From Poa pratensis (taxonomy: Eukaryota > Streptophyta > Magnoliopsida > Poales > Poaceae): a stretch of 64,000 nucleotides of DNA. The stretch covers positions 13,917,347 to 13,981,346 of the forward strand of contig CAMZMU010000123.1 in the NCBI GenBank assembly GCA_947311845.1, given 5' to 3'. Position numbers and translations under genes: made by a program. This document shows positions 24,400 to 34,482 of the stretch, one piece after another (position 1 is the first letter of the stretch; each line of letters opens with the position of its first letter). The notes beneath the pieces were generated by a model. It worked only from the letters and a program-made list of their open reading frames with translations, searched no databases and was not told where the DNA came from.

Positions 24400-24706
24400 A
24401 TTGCAGGTCAATTACAACAGAACCGACAAGGATGGACTGTTTGTGCCTATCTGTCTGAATGTGTGCCTTTGGTGGATATATGGAAGAAACTGGGAGAAAT
24501 TTCATGCACATTATCTATCACACCCCAGGATGAAAAGAATGTTTAGCATAAAGTTGGAGCAAAGCTGCCAAAAAAGCATGAACAAAAGAGTGAGGATGTT
24601 GGGAAGGGCAGGCGGGAGCTTGCATAATTTTTGTTTTTTTGAAACGGGTGGAGCTTGCATAAATCAGCAGCATGAGGCCAAGAAATCTAAGAAGAAAGTA
24701 ATTTGA
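24400..24706 (+). other. Unidentified exon-like piece in Helitron 1
   Basis: After an acceptor-like TATTGCAG (about 24406), a plus-strand frame reads VPLVDIWKKLGEISCTLSIT and then KLPKKHEQKSEDVGKGRREL to a stop, with one internal stop. It looks like captured coding sequence of unknown origin. Confidence 0.3.
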
Positions 24707-25535
24707 AGGGTTAGTGAAAGATGTAACCTTAACAATGATGTGCCTTTTCAATTAACTTATGTATGTTGCTATTTTTACAACAAAAAATCCGAATAATTTG
24801 ACTCGAATTGACTTCCTTGCAACACACTTCTGAATATTGAAATTGGTGCATCTTAGATTCATACTTTATCTTGAACATTCTGAAAAATTAATAATAAAAG
24901 ATTCAATTGTATTTCACATTGCGCTTGGAATAACTACATTTTCTTCTGTGCTAAGTAAAGAGATAAGCAAATTTTTCTGCACGATATTCTGTGCACATGT
25001 ACATTCCTGATTATCTTGGCAAGTTTAGATTATTTCATTTACACATTTTATTTCTCACGATGTGTGTTTTTTACGAAGTCGTTTTAATGATGGATCGCAA
25101 TGCGAACCTTTGTCGGGGCGTGAAATTAAACAAGTTATCTTTTGATATGTACACAAAATTCTGTTTGTTTTGGATATGTGACAATATTCTCGACTTATTA
25201 TTTTATAAAGGTGTTGGCAATGATTAATTTCTGAATAATTTAGACTTATGTGATGGCAACGAGTGACCGTTGCGCCATACTTTCCAGCAGAACTTCTTAT
25301 GTGTTGACACAAGCAGCCGTTTCGGATGTACGACTCGACGGTCACCGATGTTAGAAAATCGTTATCGATAACCAATCATAAAGGAAGAAGAAAGTGTCAA
25401 AAAAAGTGGCAACTTTATTTTCAGGACAACAAGTAAAGAAGTCGACTATAGAAATAGCATGTACATACGTGAATCATTTATTATTTTGGAAAATTCAGAT
25501 TATAATAAATAGTAGGAATACAGAATAGGATAAAC

Positions 25536-25650
25536 AAACAAATTCCCGATCCCGATGGGGATGGGGATGGGGAAAAAGTCTCCCCGATTGTTAAATGGGG
25601 ATGGGGATGAGAAGGCACTCCCCGGTGGGGAGCAGACCCGTTGCCATCCC
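25536..25650. repeat. Partial hAT-like end with GGGGAT repeats in Helitron 1
   Basis: Repeated GATGGGGATGGGGA units are followed by GACCCGTTGCCATCCCTA. The complement resembles the TAGGGATGGCAACGGG terminus of a common grass hAT family. The opposite end is not found, so this is a remnant. Confidence 0.4.
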
Positions 25651-25693
25651 TAATTCTAATAATATACGTGCATTGCACGTGCACGATTACTAG

Positions 25694-26379
25694 TAGACAA
25701 GGAAGGATATCAAAGACTTGTGGGAAGGTTGCTGTACTTGTGTCACACAAGACCAGATATTGCATATGCAGTCGGTGTAGTGAGCAGATATATGCATGAA
25801 CCAAGTAGTGGACATATGGATGCTGTCCATCGAATCCTAAGATATTTAAAAAGAACTCCAGGGAAGGGATTATTGTTTCAAGCAAATGGGCACCTAACAG
25901 TTGACGGTTACAGTGATGCTGATTGGGCGAGTTGTTTGGATGATAGAAGATCAACCTCTGGTTACTGTGTTTTTGTTGGAGGAAACTTGATCGGATGGAG
26001 GAGTAAGAAACAAGCAGTAGTATCAAGATCAACTTCAGCAGCTGAATATAGAGCCTTGTCTCTAGGATTAAGTGAGATGTTATGGGTAAGAAATCTCCTT
26101 AGTGAGTTGAAGGTCCTAAAAGAAGGACAACTCAATGTATGGTGTGACAACAAGTCTGCAATCTGTATTGCAAATAATTCAGTCCAGCATGATAGGACAA
26201 AACACATTGAGATTGACAGATTCTTCATTAAAGAGAAACTTGATGCTGGAATTATCAAGATTGATTATGTGAGCACAGGGCAGCAAATTGCTGATTGTCT
26301 GACAAAAGGTTTGGCTGCCAAAGAGTGTGATCGAGCTTGTGACAAGATGGGAATGATCGACATATATCACCCATCTTGA
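25694..26379 (+). pseudogene. Copia 1 pol: end of RT and RNase H
   Basis: This resumes the pol frame after the Helitron: GRLLYLCHTRPDIAYAVGVV, the RNase H block SDADWASCLDDRRSTSGYC, WCDNKSAICIANN and KHIEIDRFFIKEKL, then DCLTKGL near the C-terminus and a stop at 26377-26379. There is no stop within this part. A purine-rich tract precedes the 3' LTR. Confidence 0.9.
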
Positions 26380-26386
26380 GGCGGAG

Positions 26387-26568
26387 TGTTGGACTGTATA
26401 TGGGCTGTGTTCCCTACTGCAGCCTGTCTATCTATTCTGGCCCATGTGTCCCATTAACTCAAGTGACCCAGAGGGATATATAAGTGGAGCTGTCTGTGTG
26501 GAAACCCTAAGATATAGAGAACAAGGAGCTGGCGGCTGCTCTCAGGTTAGCCACTCTCAACCTCTACA
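26387..26568 (+). repeat. 3' LTR of copia 1
   Basis: 182 bp, TGTTGG...CTACA. It is preceded by a short purine tract (TTGAGGCGGAG) and followed by the ATAAT target duplication. Confidence 0.93.
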
Positions 26569-28216
26569 ATAATGCTATAAATCAGTATTATGTTCCAGCA
26601 TTACTGAGGACTGTTATCTCAAGCTGGACATAGTTCATAACAGAGGGAATGGTAGTAGCAAGTAATGTTCTTTCACTCATGAACCAATATCTAGTTCTAC
26701 CTATTTGTTGCGGAAGGTTGATTCTGTAAAATTCATCAGTAGGGTGCATAAGGCACAAAGTTGCATATACCCTATCAATACCAGCACATTCTACATTCAA
26801 TAGCCAGTCAGCACAATCATAATTAGGTTCTGCCAGTTCACCAATGAATTGAGTGCTGGTAATCTAGTGTGATTTAATATAAATGATGTGAATCAATATT
26901 AAATTCCAAGCTTTTTCCCGTTTCAAAAAAGAACTGTTACTTTATACAGGACATACACAAACATGGAATAACTTGTTGTCCATTATGAAAGTGGCAGTCT
27001 TAATTCAGCTGATGTTAAAGAGGCTTTTGGGAAGGCAATGAACAAAATATTGCAGGTAACTGTTACTTCTTCAAAAAAAATGTACCTAAACCGTACACAA
27101 TCATGTGGATAACATGTGCCATCATCACATGCTAATATTCAGGTTATACAATTATTTTTATTTAAACACAAATTGACCTCTTAGTTGGGACTGAAGGTGT
27201 GGGACTAGGTCTACATGTCAGTGAGACAGCTAGAGGGGAATGCAATTTTTTGTTGAACTTGTTTTAGGCAAACAAAGTTACACAATGAACAACCATATGG
27301 CTCTGCCATTGAGTTTTATAGTTATATCGGTGTGACAACTACTCCAGGATTCACTAGTACAGAACGACACATCGAAACGGGCCAAAAACCCCTTCGGCAA
27401 CGGAGAAAGGGTCCGTGTCCCCGCCTCTGTCACTGATGTGAAGGCCTTCATCGGTAACGGAGGCCAAAAACCGTTTCCGATGAGGTCTCCATTTGGCAAC
27501 GGTTGTGCGCAGACCTCCGTTTCCTTAGTTTTCCTTCATCAGATACGGAGTTTGCCATCCACCCGTTTGCACTGAGCATTTCTCATATTTCGGTTATATG
27601 CCATAATACATGAAAGGCTGATTGCACAATGCACTAAAACGTTATTCAATTCATAACATAGAACAAATGCCATCATTACATTGGTATACAATAATATCAC
27701 CGTTTTTTACAATTTGACTACAATCATATCTATCACACATTGGCATAATGTAATATCACCTATTACACTTTGACTACAATCATGAACTCTAAACCTATAA
27801 GCAACTAACCTAACAAGATGGAAGGCTGGCTTAATTAAGCCAGCGTTCCATCTTTGACTTGGAGCTCACCTTCTATGAGCTCTCGGTCGTCGCTGTACCC
27901 ACTCCAAGACCAGTATCCACGAAATTTCCTTGCCTTAAGGTTTCTGGTTCTCGGAATGATACATTGGTACTTTTATGCAGTGTTGCCGAAATAAACTCCT
28001 GCGTGAAAGAAAAAAAACTATTAGCGAAATGTACAAAATACATCTGGATATTAAAAAAATCAGTGGCTATTTTCCAGCAACTGCTTTGTTCGGTTGCCAT
28101 TTTCGAGAAACTGCTAAGATCGACGGCAAATATCCAGGAACTGCTCTGTTTGGTGGCAGACAGTTCGCATTCCTTCCTTCTCTTCTTCCTCGTTCCACCC
28201 CAATCCCCCACCCGCC

Positions 28217-28888
28217 ATGGACGACCGCAACAGAATAACAGAGACAACTACCGTCCGTACCCACGGCACCGTTCTGGAGGTGGTGTACACGAACGAGGAG
28301 CATACCGTGGAGCGGATCCTCGACAAGTACGAGGAATGGCTAGCAGAGGAGAAGCATCGGTTCATCGGCCTTGACATCGAGTACACCCGTAATCGTCGGC
28401 ACATGTCTGTCCTGCAACTCGCCATGCGCCAGCATGTCCTCGTGTTCCACTGGTGCAAGTCCAAGAAGAATTGTCCAGAGTTGGGCAAATTCTTTGAACG
28501 CAAGAATATCACCTTCGCAAGCGTGGACATCACCAACGACAGCAAGGTGCTTTCTTCTGCCGGCTTCCACATTCCACCGGAGTACTACGTGGACATCCAA
28601 CTCGTATACAAAATCAAGGGTGGAGACGAGAGGGACGGAATGGGTGATCTAGCGGCAGACCTCATCGACAAATCATACGCCAACATGAAGAAGGAGTTCC
28701 CATCCAACCAGCACGATTTTTGGGAGTGGATGCCGCTGCACAAAGTTAACCTCGACTACGCAGCAATAGATGGGTACGTGACCTACGAGTTGTATCGCAA
28801 GATCCTAACCTTGAAGGACAGGCTACGTCCAACATGGCAGGAAATGCTCTGCCCTAGGTGCAAGAATGCCCTAGGTGAATTGCAATAG
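28217..28888 (+). CDS. WRN-like DEDDy 3'-5' exonuclease domain protein carried by CACTA 1
   Basis: A 223-residue uninterrupted frame whose ATG has a good plant context (CCGCCATGGACG). The fold is the DnaQ/RNase D exonuclease domain as in WRN-exo proteins. Motif I is FIGLDIEYTR (D53, E55), motif II is VDITNDSKVL (D108), and motif III is VNLDYAAIDGYVTYELYRKI (Y181, D185). All DEDDy metal-binding acidic residues and the tyrosine are present. A C-terminal CPRC pair follows. It would remove 3'-terminal nucleotides from DNA or RNA. There is no RecQ helicase part, as in plant stand-alone WRN-exo proteins. The absence of stops, unlike the decayed sequences around it, suggests recent capture or retained function. 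It appears intronless. The upstream 300 bp show no clear TATA. Confidence 0.85.
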   Translation: MDDRNRITETTTVRTHGTVLEVVYTNEEHTVERILDKYEEWLAEEKHRFIGLDIEYTRNRRHMSVLQLAMRQHVLVFHWCKSKKNCPELGKFFERKNITFASVDITNDSKVLSSAGFHIPPEYYVDIQLVYKIKGGDERDGMGDLAADLIDKSYANMKKEFPSNQHDFWEWMPLHKVNLDYAAIDGYVTYELYRKILTLKDRLRPTWQEMLCPRCKNALGELQ

Positions 28889-29065
28889 GCTTTGGATGTG
28901 GGTGTTTAACTAGTTTGTACAGTTGGTGCTTTAACAATAAGTGTTTGTAATTATCAGAACATGTATGTGTGAATTTGCACTAGGAATTTGTTTATGTGAT
29001 GAAATGCTCATACGTAGAACCTAGTTCATCGGCATCACAGCCGGTCACAGAAAGATTTATACCTT

Positions 29066-29510
29066 TCACCCGGCGGGAGAGGAGGTGCAGGCCTCTGCCA
29101 GATGCGCTGAGATGCTACCAGCGCGCTGCGACGCAATCACCTCCTCCTCCTTCTCCTTCGTCGACATCCACCTCCTCCTTCTTCTCCAGATCAGACACCA
29201 CCTACAGATCCTCCACCACCTCCAGATCGGCCACTTCCTCCTCCAGATGGGTTTCTGCTGGTAGATCCGCCGGAGGTGCTGCACCACCACCTCATGAATG
29301 ACCTCCTCCACATCGGCCTGGCTCAGAAGAAGCCGGGCATCACCGGAGGAGGAGGGCGTCAGATGGTGGCGCTGCCGCATCATTAGCGGACGCATGGCCG
29401 CCTCCAGATCGACCTTCCCCTCACGAAGGGCTGCCGCGGCGGCTAGAGCCGCGGCCGCGATGGCCGGATCTAGAAGCGCCGACAGAGGAAGCCATTAGAG
29501 AGAGTGAGGA
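29066..29510 (-). other. Possible coding segment of unknown type in CACTA 1
   Basis: A minus-strand frame reads LREGKVDLEAAMRPLMMRQR and then RLLLSQADVEEVIHEVVVQH. Its upstream TATA candidate (29590-29600) suggests a transcription unit. It then becomes Trp/Arg-rich and probably leaves the true frame. Not identified; it may be TE-specific. Confidence 0.3.
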
Positions 29511-29590
29511 GAGTTGAAAGCCACAGTGTGCGGCGGCTAGGGTTGGAAGAGAGACAAGTGAGAGAGTGATAATGAGACCGAGCCGGCAGT

Positions 29591-29600
29591 ATATATAAGC
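29591..29600 (-). promoter_or_regulatory. TATA candidate for a minus-strand unit in CACTA 1
   Basis: The plus strand reads AGTATATATAAG, giving CTTATATATACT on the minus strand, in the GC-rich flank of the unidentified segment ending at 29510. Confidence 0.4.
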
Positions 29601-29773
29601 ACCACATTGGCAACGGACATTTTATATAACCGTTTCCATTGATTTTACACCAGCGAGAGAGTAAACTTACTAACAGGTACTCTAAATTACATATGAACGC
29701 AGAGACCACTTAGCAGCTAGTGCTACTACATACGGACTTGATAATGAAGTAAACGATTACATATATGCTACTA

Positions 29774-30407
29774 CTAGCTAATGCTACTACTAGCAGCTGC
29801 TGATGAAGACTCGGGCTCGTCGTCGCTGTACACGAGTGCGTCCCTCCGGCATAAGGTACCGTCGAAGATCTTGATGAAGAACCCGTTGTCGCCGTCGAAC
29901 TCGAAGCACAAAAAGTGCCCCTGCTCAAGCTTGTACGCTTGGGCGAATGACTTCCATCCCTGGCCGAGGTACAAATTCCCCCGGCACTCACGGCCGTCTT
30001 CACCGCCCAGCTGCCGTTCTCGCAGTCCTCCATCTTCAGATGCATGGTAGCTGCCACCATGCCTTGGAGCTTCTCTGCGAACGCCCTCGGGAGCCTCAGG
30101 CGGCTCTCGATGCCCTTGTACAGGATAACCAAGAACTCGAAGCCGCGCAGCTCCGGGGACATGTCTTCAGAGGACGGTGAGGGCGACACCGACGGCGTGG
30201 CATTGCGGCTGCGCCCCCTACCACGGCCGCGCCCTCGTCCACGGCCCGCCCACGTCCACGGCCGCGACCGCTGATGGTACCTCTCGCCGGGGACATGTCT
30301 TCAGAGGACGGTGAGGGCGACACCGACGGCATGGCATTGCCGCTGCGCCCCCTACCACGGCCTCGCCCTCGTCCACGGCCGCGACCGCTGCTGGTACCTC
30401 TCGCCAT
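29774..30407 (-). pseudogene. B3 DNA-binding domain gene carried by CACTA 1, frameshifted
   Basis: It starts MARGTSSGRGRGRG at 30407. An Arg-Gly repeat region with SSEDMSP motifs is followed by a B3 domain: FEFLVILYKGIESRLRLP, AFAEKLQGMVAATMHLKMED, then after a frame change YLGQGWKSFAQAYKLEQGHF and LCFEFDGDNGFFIKIFD, ending with an acidic tail. Plant B3/REM proteins are nuclear DNA-binding regulators. The B3 strands are recognisable end to end, but one indel near 29985 splits the domain and another near 30240 shifts the N-terminal part. A tandem duplication (30155-30288 and 30289-30414) doubled the RG/SSEDMSP segment. It is a captured gene now broken. Confidence 0.75.
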
Positions 30408-30496
30408 GGATTTGGACGGAGGGGATCTGGCGAAGTTTGAATAACTATAGGCGATGGACTGGGGCTTCAAAGAGACCGCTGCTGGTACCTCTCGCC

Positions 30497-30503
30497 ATTT
30501 ATA
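30497..30503 (-). promoter_or_regulatory. TATA box of the captured B3 gene
   Basis: GAGTATAAATGG on the minus strand lies 90 bp upstream of the B3 gene ATG. The captured gene therefore seems to have brought, or gained, a core promoter within the transposon. Confidence 0.5.
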
Positions 30504-31226
30504 CTCGCGGGTCTGCTCCGCCCACCTCCCCATCTGCCCATTCGCTAGCCTCCACGTATCAACATTTTCAACGGTTGGAAAATTCTATCCGTTACCATAG
30601 AGGCAAATATTGGAAACGGACAATTTTATTAACCGTTGCCAATATAATAGGTGACGGAGATTGGAAAGGGTCCGTTGCCAATGTAGGCGGGCCTGGTCAG
30701 GTTTGTACGCACCGGCCGCGCGGAAAGCGCGATTCTCCGTCGCCTAACACCTGCCGTTTCCATAGAGGGGTATCCGATGTGTCGTTCTGTACTAGTGATT
30801 AATGATGAATGGACTGGGTATGAACCCAAAAAATGATTCGATGAATGATTGATTGCTTGCAGATATCTGAGAGCTATTTTTGCTATATATAGAATCTATG
30901 CTTGATAGTCTAATCTTTCATGTGTTAGTAATATGGAATTTAAGTTCAGTTCTCGTATTCTGGAAGGCAGGGAGTAAAATGGTCAAATATTCTGGAGCTA
31001 GAAAGTTTTGAGCAGGACAATTTTGTATTCTGTGACATAGGTACAGCTAACCTTTTTTACTCTTTTACTTTTTTCCTGACCAGTAATGTGAACTGAATAA
31101 TTCTTGTGCTAGTATTTACATGAATAAGTACAAATTAAAGTGAAATTCACTTTCGCTCAGTATTTAAAAACACATCTAAATAACTTCGACATAAAATTTC
31201 ACGGATACATCTTCACATTCAATATG

Positions 31227-31383
31227 TTCACAAAGTCGTTTTTCGCGGAAAACCGACAATTTTTGTGCCTGTGTAGAAAAGACAAATAATGTCTCGTGAA
31301 AAGCCTTATTTTAGCACCAACCTGTCTTTTTTATGCAGACCACAAAAAATGTCGGTTTTTCTTGAAACAACTTTGTGAGCACA
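31227..31383. mobile_element. Short inverted-repeat element (MITE-like)
   Basis: Arms of about 35 bp (CACAAAGTCGTTTTTCGCGG with AAACCGACA, and TGTCGGTTTTTC with CAACTTTGTG) enclose about 90 bp. It is absent from the corresponding place in the duplicated copy near 36230, so it probably inserted after the duplication. No clear target duplication was found. Confidence 0.5.
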
Positions 31384-32351
31384 TAGGATGTTAATATTTA
31401 CGCGCGATTTTTTTTTGCAATTTTTTGACATTTTGAAATGTGTTTAAAATGCCTTTTAAATTAAAGGCGCATATGTGCCTAGGAGGTAAAAAGCCTCGCT
31501 CAGAATTAAAATACATGTTTTTCCTGATAATCGTTAACTACTTATTCTTATCCAAATAATACTTTATTATTATTCTTTTTATTAATTGTCTTTTCCCCAG
31601 CCTGTTTGTGACCACTTCTGTGGCAACACCGAAGCCCAAGATCTATTTATTGCTCGTAAGGTACAGTTTTCCATAAACTTTTACAGCCATGTATGTTTAT
31701 GTTAGTTGATCACCTATATTGAATTCACCGTTGAAAATAGTATTGATATTTCAAGTCGAGTGTTGATGTGAATGTACTATGTTAACAGTGAACACAACAT
31801 AAATATGTTTATAGCAGTAGTTGGTCCCAGTTTGATGCAAGTTTGGCTTCATTTGCACTTCTATTCCAACAGCACTATAGTCATGATTGCCTAAATGGCA
31901 CGCTAGTTCCTAGGTTAATGTTTATCTTACTATGTTTCTAGTGCCAACAGAACTTACAGTTACTTTGGAATTTAAAACTTTGGATCCTATTCAGGGTCCT
32001 TCACTGGGTAGTGGCGGCTCATTTCTAGTAATTGCTCTTTGTTCATTTCTAGCAGGTTCTACAGTTGGGATCGCTAAGTGTTTTCACGTACAGTATATTC
32101 GAAAGTCAAAACTACCGAACACAACATATTCATTCTTTTTGAATTAATCACTCTTTTGTACAGTCATCGTGATCACATAAATACAAAAGGAAAGATTAAA
32201 AAGAAATGAGTCAACCCATAATTCAAAATATGATCTCATGATGGACTAGCCAAACCATGCAAGGATGAACTCGGTCAAAATCTGTTACATGGAAGGAAGG
32301 AGAGAAAAAAAGTGAATGAATAAACCTTTTCTCAGAGAAGGAAGTAAATAT

Positions 32352-32521
32352 AAGTACATTAGTGCATGAAAAAGCAAATACAAGTATGTTCCAGTGGTAT
32401 AGTGCCCCGGATGGGTCCATGGGTGTCCATAAATGTAAGTACATTAGTGCATGAAAAAGTAAATACAAGTATGTTCCAACGGTATAGTGCCCCGGATAGG
32501 TCCATGAGTGTCCATAAATGT
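32352..32521 (+). repeat. Two-unit 85-bp tandem repeat
   Basis: Units begin at 32352 and 32437 with AAGTACATTAGTGCATGAAA and end CCATAAATGT. They differ by a few substitutions. The duplicated copy at about 37844-37928 has one unit only, so the array expanded (or contracted) after the segmental duplication. Confidence 0.85.
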
Positions 32522-32575
32522 CAGCAATCAAAAATGTTAGATGTTGATGTCTACCATCTTCAATTTCAGTTGCAG

Positions 32576-32635
32576 GACCAAATCACTGAAGATACCTTGA
32601 AGATTATACTGCAGAACGAAGAGGTCGATGCTCCT
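32576..32635 (+). other. Unidentified exon, present in both duplicate copies
   Basis: Between TTTCAGTTGCAG and GTAAGT lies an exactly 20-codon exon encoding DQITEDTLKIILQNEEVDAP, the only open frame. The copy at 37984-38043 keeps the splice sites and differs by three bases, one of them amino-acid changing. A possible next exon after TTTCAG (32925; 38331 in copy 2) does not continue the frame. Source gene unknown. Confidence 0.4.
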
Positions 32636-33309
32636 GTAAGTCTGCTAGCTTATCCTGAACTTTTATTCTAGTCCTAGTTCCTGGAACGCATCTAGCTGGT
32701 GTTGCCTACTTCCATGCATACTGTAGTCCAGTTTGCAATGTCATACTCATCTAGCTGGTGTTGCCTACTCCCAGAATGCAAACTGAAGCCCAGTTTGCAG
32801 TGTCATTGCGCTGCTGGAATGGTTTTGGGTAGTCGAAGTACATATTTATCTCAAGAAAGTCTGTCTAAGACGTGTTTGCCTTTCTTTAGTGCAACATATA
32901 TCAAGAAAAATGTTTTTGTTTCAGTGGTGAAGTCCCGGACACGCGAGGAGGAAATGCTGTATCACCGAGGGAGGAAGAGATATTCGTTTCATGCTTTAGG
33001 GAACTTGTTGAACGTACCCCTTATAAAGGATTACGCATTTGTCTGTTGTAGGAGTTTTTATGCATGTGCAGTAGTGGCTGTCTTGCGGAAAGCCGGTAAG
33101 GGAGGACGGGTCGGGCGGCGGTTGCACAAGCGGGGAACCTAGTGTGCACGAGAGAAGCGGGGAGATGGCGTGCGGTTGGTACTTGGTAGCGCCCGCCTAC
33201 AGAAAAATCCATGTTTTTAGTTGGAGAGGGTTGGAGGTGGCTTTTGTTAGGTAAATATTCGGAAGTGTGATACTCCGTACCAGGCATCACATATTTTGCT
33301 TTAATAGTA

Positions 33310-34330
33310 AAACTATACGATCACACCAATTTTATTTTTGAAGTGTGCACACCCTCTACATTTTTTTTGCTACGCCACTGCCACTCTGACACCACTTTTG
33401 GAGAATGTACTACACACTAAGCAAAACAAAACAAATCTACGCATATGCACATAAACAAGATCACGATCCAAGCAGGTTCCAGTGCTTGAAGAACATATAT
33501 GCCAAAACAAATATCATTGTCTCGACAGGATTTTCCTTTCATTTTTCCATGATGTTGTCTGCAAAATCTGGTTATTTTCAGGTTATAGTCGATGATTCTT
33601 TCTTAGTCCCATCTCTGCTGCAACATTGGACATGAGAGTTTCTTTTCATCCAGCTCCTCACGAATGAAATGAGAGAGCGTGTAAATTTCTCTAATTTCGT
33701 AATGTTCAAAAAGGAATAGATACACATTAATAGATAATAGAAAAAGAGGTGTAGGCAACGGATTACGTACCCTTGACACCATCGATGAAGAAAAATACGA
33801 GTCTAGCCGATGCCCATTCCCAAAGCTATGCTATACCACCCAGCCGCGAGAATATCTCCTAGCAGGCTCCTATGCAACGCCGACCGTCGATGTAGTGGAA
33901 GTAGTCGATGTAATCGACGATGATTCCCACAGCTAGGTTTTAGTATACCTTCTAGCTGCGAGAATATCTCCCTGTGAAAGTTCCCACAATCAAGCGCCAA
34001 AGTGGACAACGCCTCCGCTGTATCTCGCACTATATCAAGATCTCTATTCGTCACTATGTCAGACTTAACAATGTGTACTCATGAACTATGATATCCTCGT
34101 AACACAGTTACTTACCATATGTTCATGGTCAAGAAAACCAAATCATCAATAATTCATGAACCAATCCAAAAGTCTCACTAGGTATATGTATTTGGTGTTT
34201 ATTACTCCACACATGCATTCAGGTTTTCCTCTCTGTCATTGAGAATGTATTATAATTATAGCTTAGATTATAAACTTAATCATTAAATAAAGGAAGTATA
34301 GTAATACTAGTAAATTTAGTATTGCCTCTA
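33310..34330. repeat. Unclassified dispersed repeat, copy 1
   Basis: About 1.0 kb matching 62960-64000 in the same orientation, roughly 90% by eye. It starts around the shared GAAGTGTGCACACCCTCTAC. It contains an internal repeat of GAGAATATCTC plus flanking bases. Minus-strand frames are conserved in part, but no domain is recognised. Probably an unclassified transposable element. Confidence 0.7.
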
Positions 34331-34482
34331 TTACTCTATAGAAACATGTTCCAACAAATTAATCTTCTTGGCTGATTTAGGTTTTTATGACCGCTAAACA
34401 TGCTTAAAAACATTAGTTCCATATTTGTTTAGAAGATAGGATATGGTTAACGTTTTGCAAATTGTTGCTGGGGCGTTGGCAC

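Larger units (their letters stand above)
22101..25693 (+). mobile_element. Non-autonomous Helitron (Helitron 1) inside copia 1 pol
   Basis: It begins with TC (TCACCACTAATATAAAAAG) and ends CTAG|T at 25690-25693. A 3' hairpin, ACGTGC-ATT-GCACGT (25666-25680), lies nine bases before the CTAG, the classic Helitron terminus. There are no inverted repeats and no target duplication. Deleting it rejoins the copia RT codons GAA CTC GTA G|TA GAC AAG in frame, which fixes both borders to the base. The target is G|T where A|T is usual. It carries no Rep/helicase. It does carry an rRNA methyltransferase gene fragment, a GC-rich first-exon-like island (22200-22870) and other unidentified pieces. Confidence 0.92.
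18104..26568 (+). mobile_element. Ty1/copia LTR retrotransposon (copia 1), interrupted by a Helitron
   Basis: The element runs from a 5' LTR at 18104-18283 to a 3' LTR at 26387-26568. Both start TGTTGG and end CTACA, and they are flanked by the 5-bp duplication ATAAT (18099-18103 and 26569-26573). Gag, protease, integrase, RT and RNase H follow in copia order on the plus strand. Subtracting the 3593-bp Helitron leaves about 4.87 kb, a typical copia length. The LTRs differ by roughly seven substitutions and a 2-bp indel, so the insertion is old, on the order of 1-2 My at usual grass rates. Several pol stop codons show that it is dead. It sits in an intron of the TyrRS-like gene. Confidence 0.95.
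27352..30797. mobile_element. Non-autonomous CACTA (En/Spm) transposon with captured genes (CACTA 1)
   Basis: The ends are CACTAGTACAGAACGACACA and the complement TGTGTCGTTCTGTACTAGTG. The 3-bp duplication ATT lies at 27349-27351 and 30798-30800. Subterminal regions carry repeated CGGAAACGG/CCGTTTCC-type motifs in both orientations, the expected transposase-binding arrays. No TNP2/TNPD transposase is encoded. The 3446-bp body holds an intact exonuclease-like gene on the plus strand and a B3-domain gene on the minus strand. It lies in the TyrRS-like intron between exons F and G. A second family member lies at 48208-50924. Confidence 0.93.
15021..31660 (+). pseudogene. Tyrosyl-tRNA synthetase-like gene, degenerate and TE-interrupted
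   Basis: Exons with correct GT/AG borders match the plant cytosolic TyrRS in order: A 15021-15209 (RFAVLRSIGDE..LLKTKPAPICY), B 15556-15718 (GIMKTIFVNK..ADWF), C 16759-16864 (LLARDYCEDI), D 16990-17072 (ends RTIFMHDEE), E 17754-17867 (AFCPPKVATSNPCLDYIKY), F 26950-27055 (YESGSLNSADVKEAF), G 31601-31660 (PVCDHF). The A/B, C/D and D/E junctions keep the frame. Catalytic parts are lost. The family PSG-x-x-HI-x-Q signature reads PSPMMDIEQ, the KMSKS loop in exon D is absent, and the central exons between B and C are missing, replaced by 15719-16758. TAA at 26969-26971 replaces a family Glu codon in exon F. A copia element lies between E and F and a CACTA between F and G. It is a pseudogene or a non-catalytic relic. 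The 5' start of exon A is uncertain. Confidence 0.85.
31384..33080 (+). repeat. Segmental duplication, copy 1 (3' part of the TyrRS-like locus)
   Basis: This stretch matches 36230-38480 in the same orientation. The matches are 31384-31600 with 36230-36440, exon G weakly with about 36440-36480, and 32200-33080 strongly with 37700-38480. It is therefore a tandem segmental duplication about 5 kb apart. Copy 1 has an 85-bp tandem repeat where copy 2 has a single unit, and it lacks the defensin-like gene. Confidence 0.8.

Noticed and set aside
32925..33055. Second exon reading GEVPDTRGGN... after the 20-codon exon
   Set aside because: With the available splice sites it is out of frame with the preceding exon in both copies, and substitutions between copies are not concentrated at third positions.
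33021..34054. Conserved minus-strand frame shared with 63500-63775 as a gene
   Set aside because: The frames are interrupted differently in the two copies and no domain is visible. Conservation is explained by the repeat itself.
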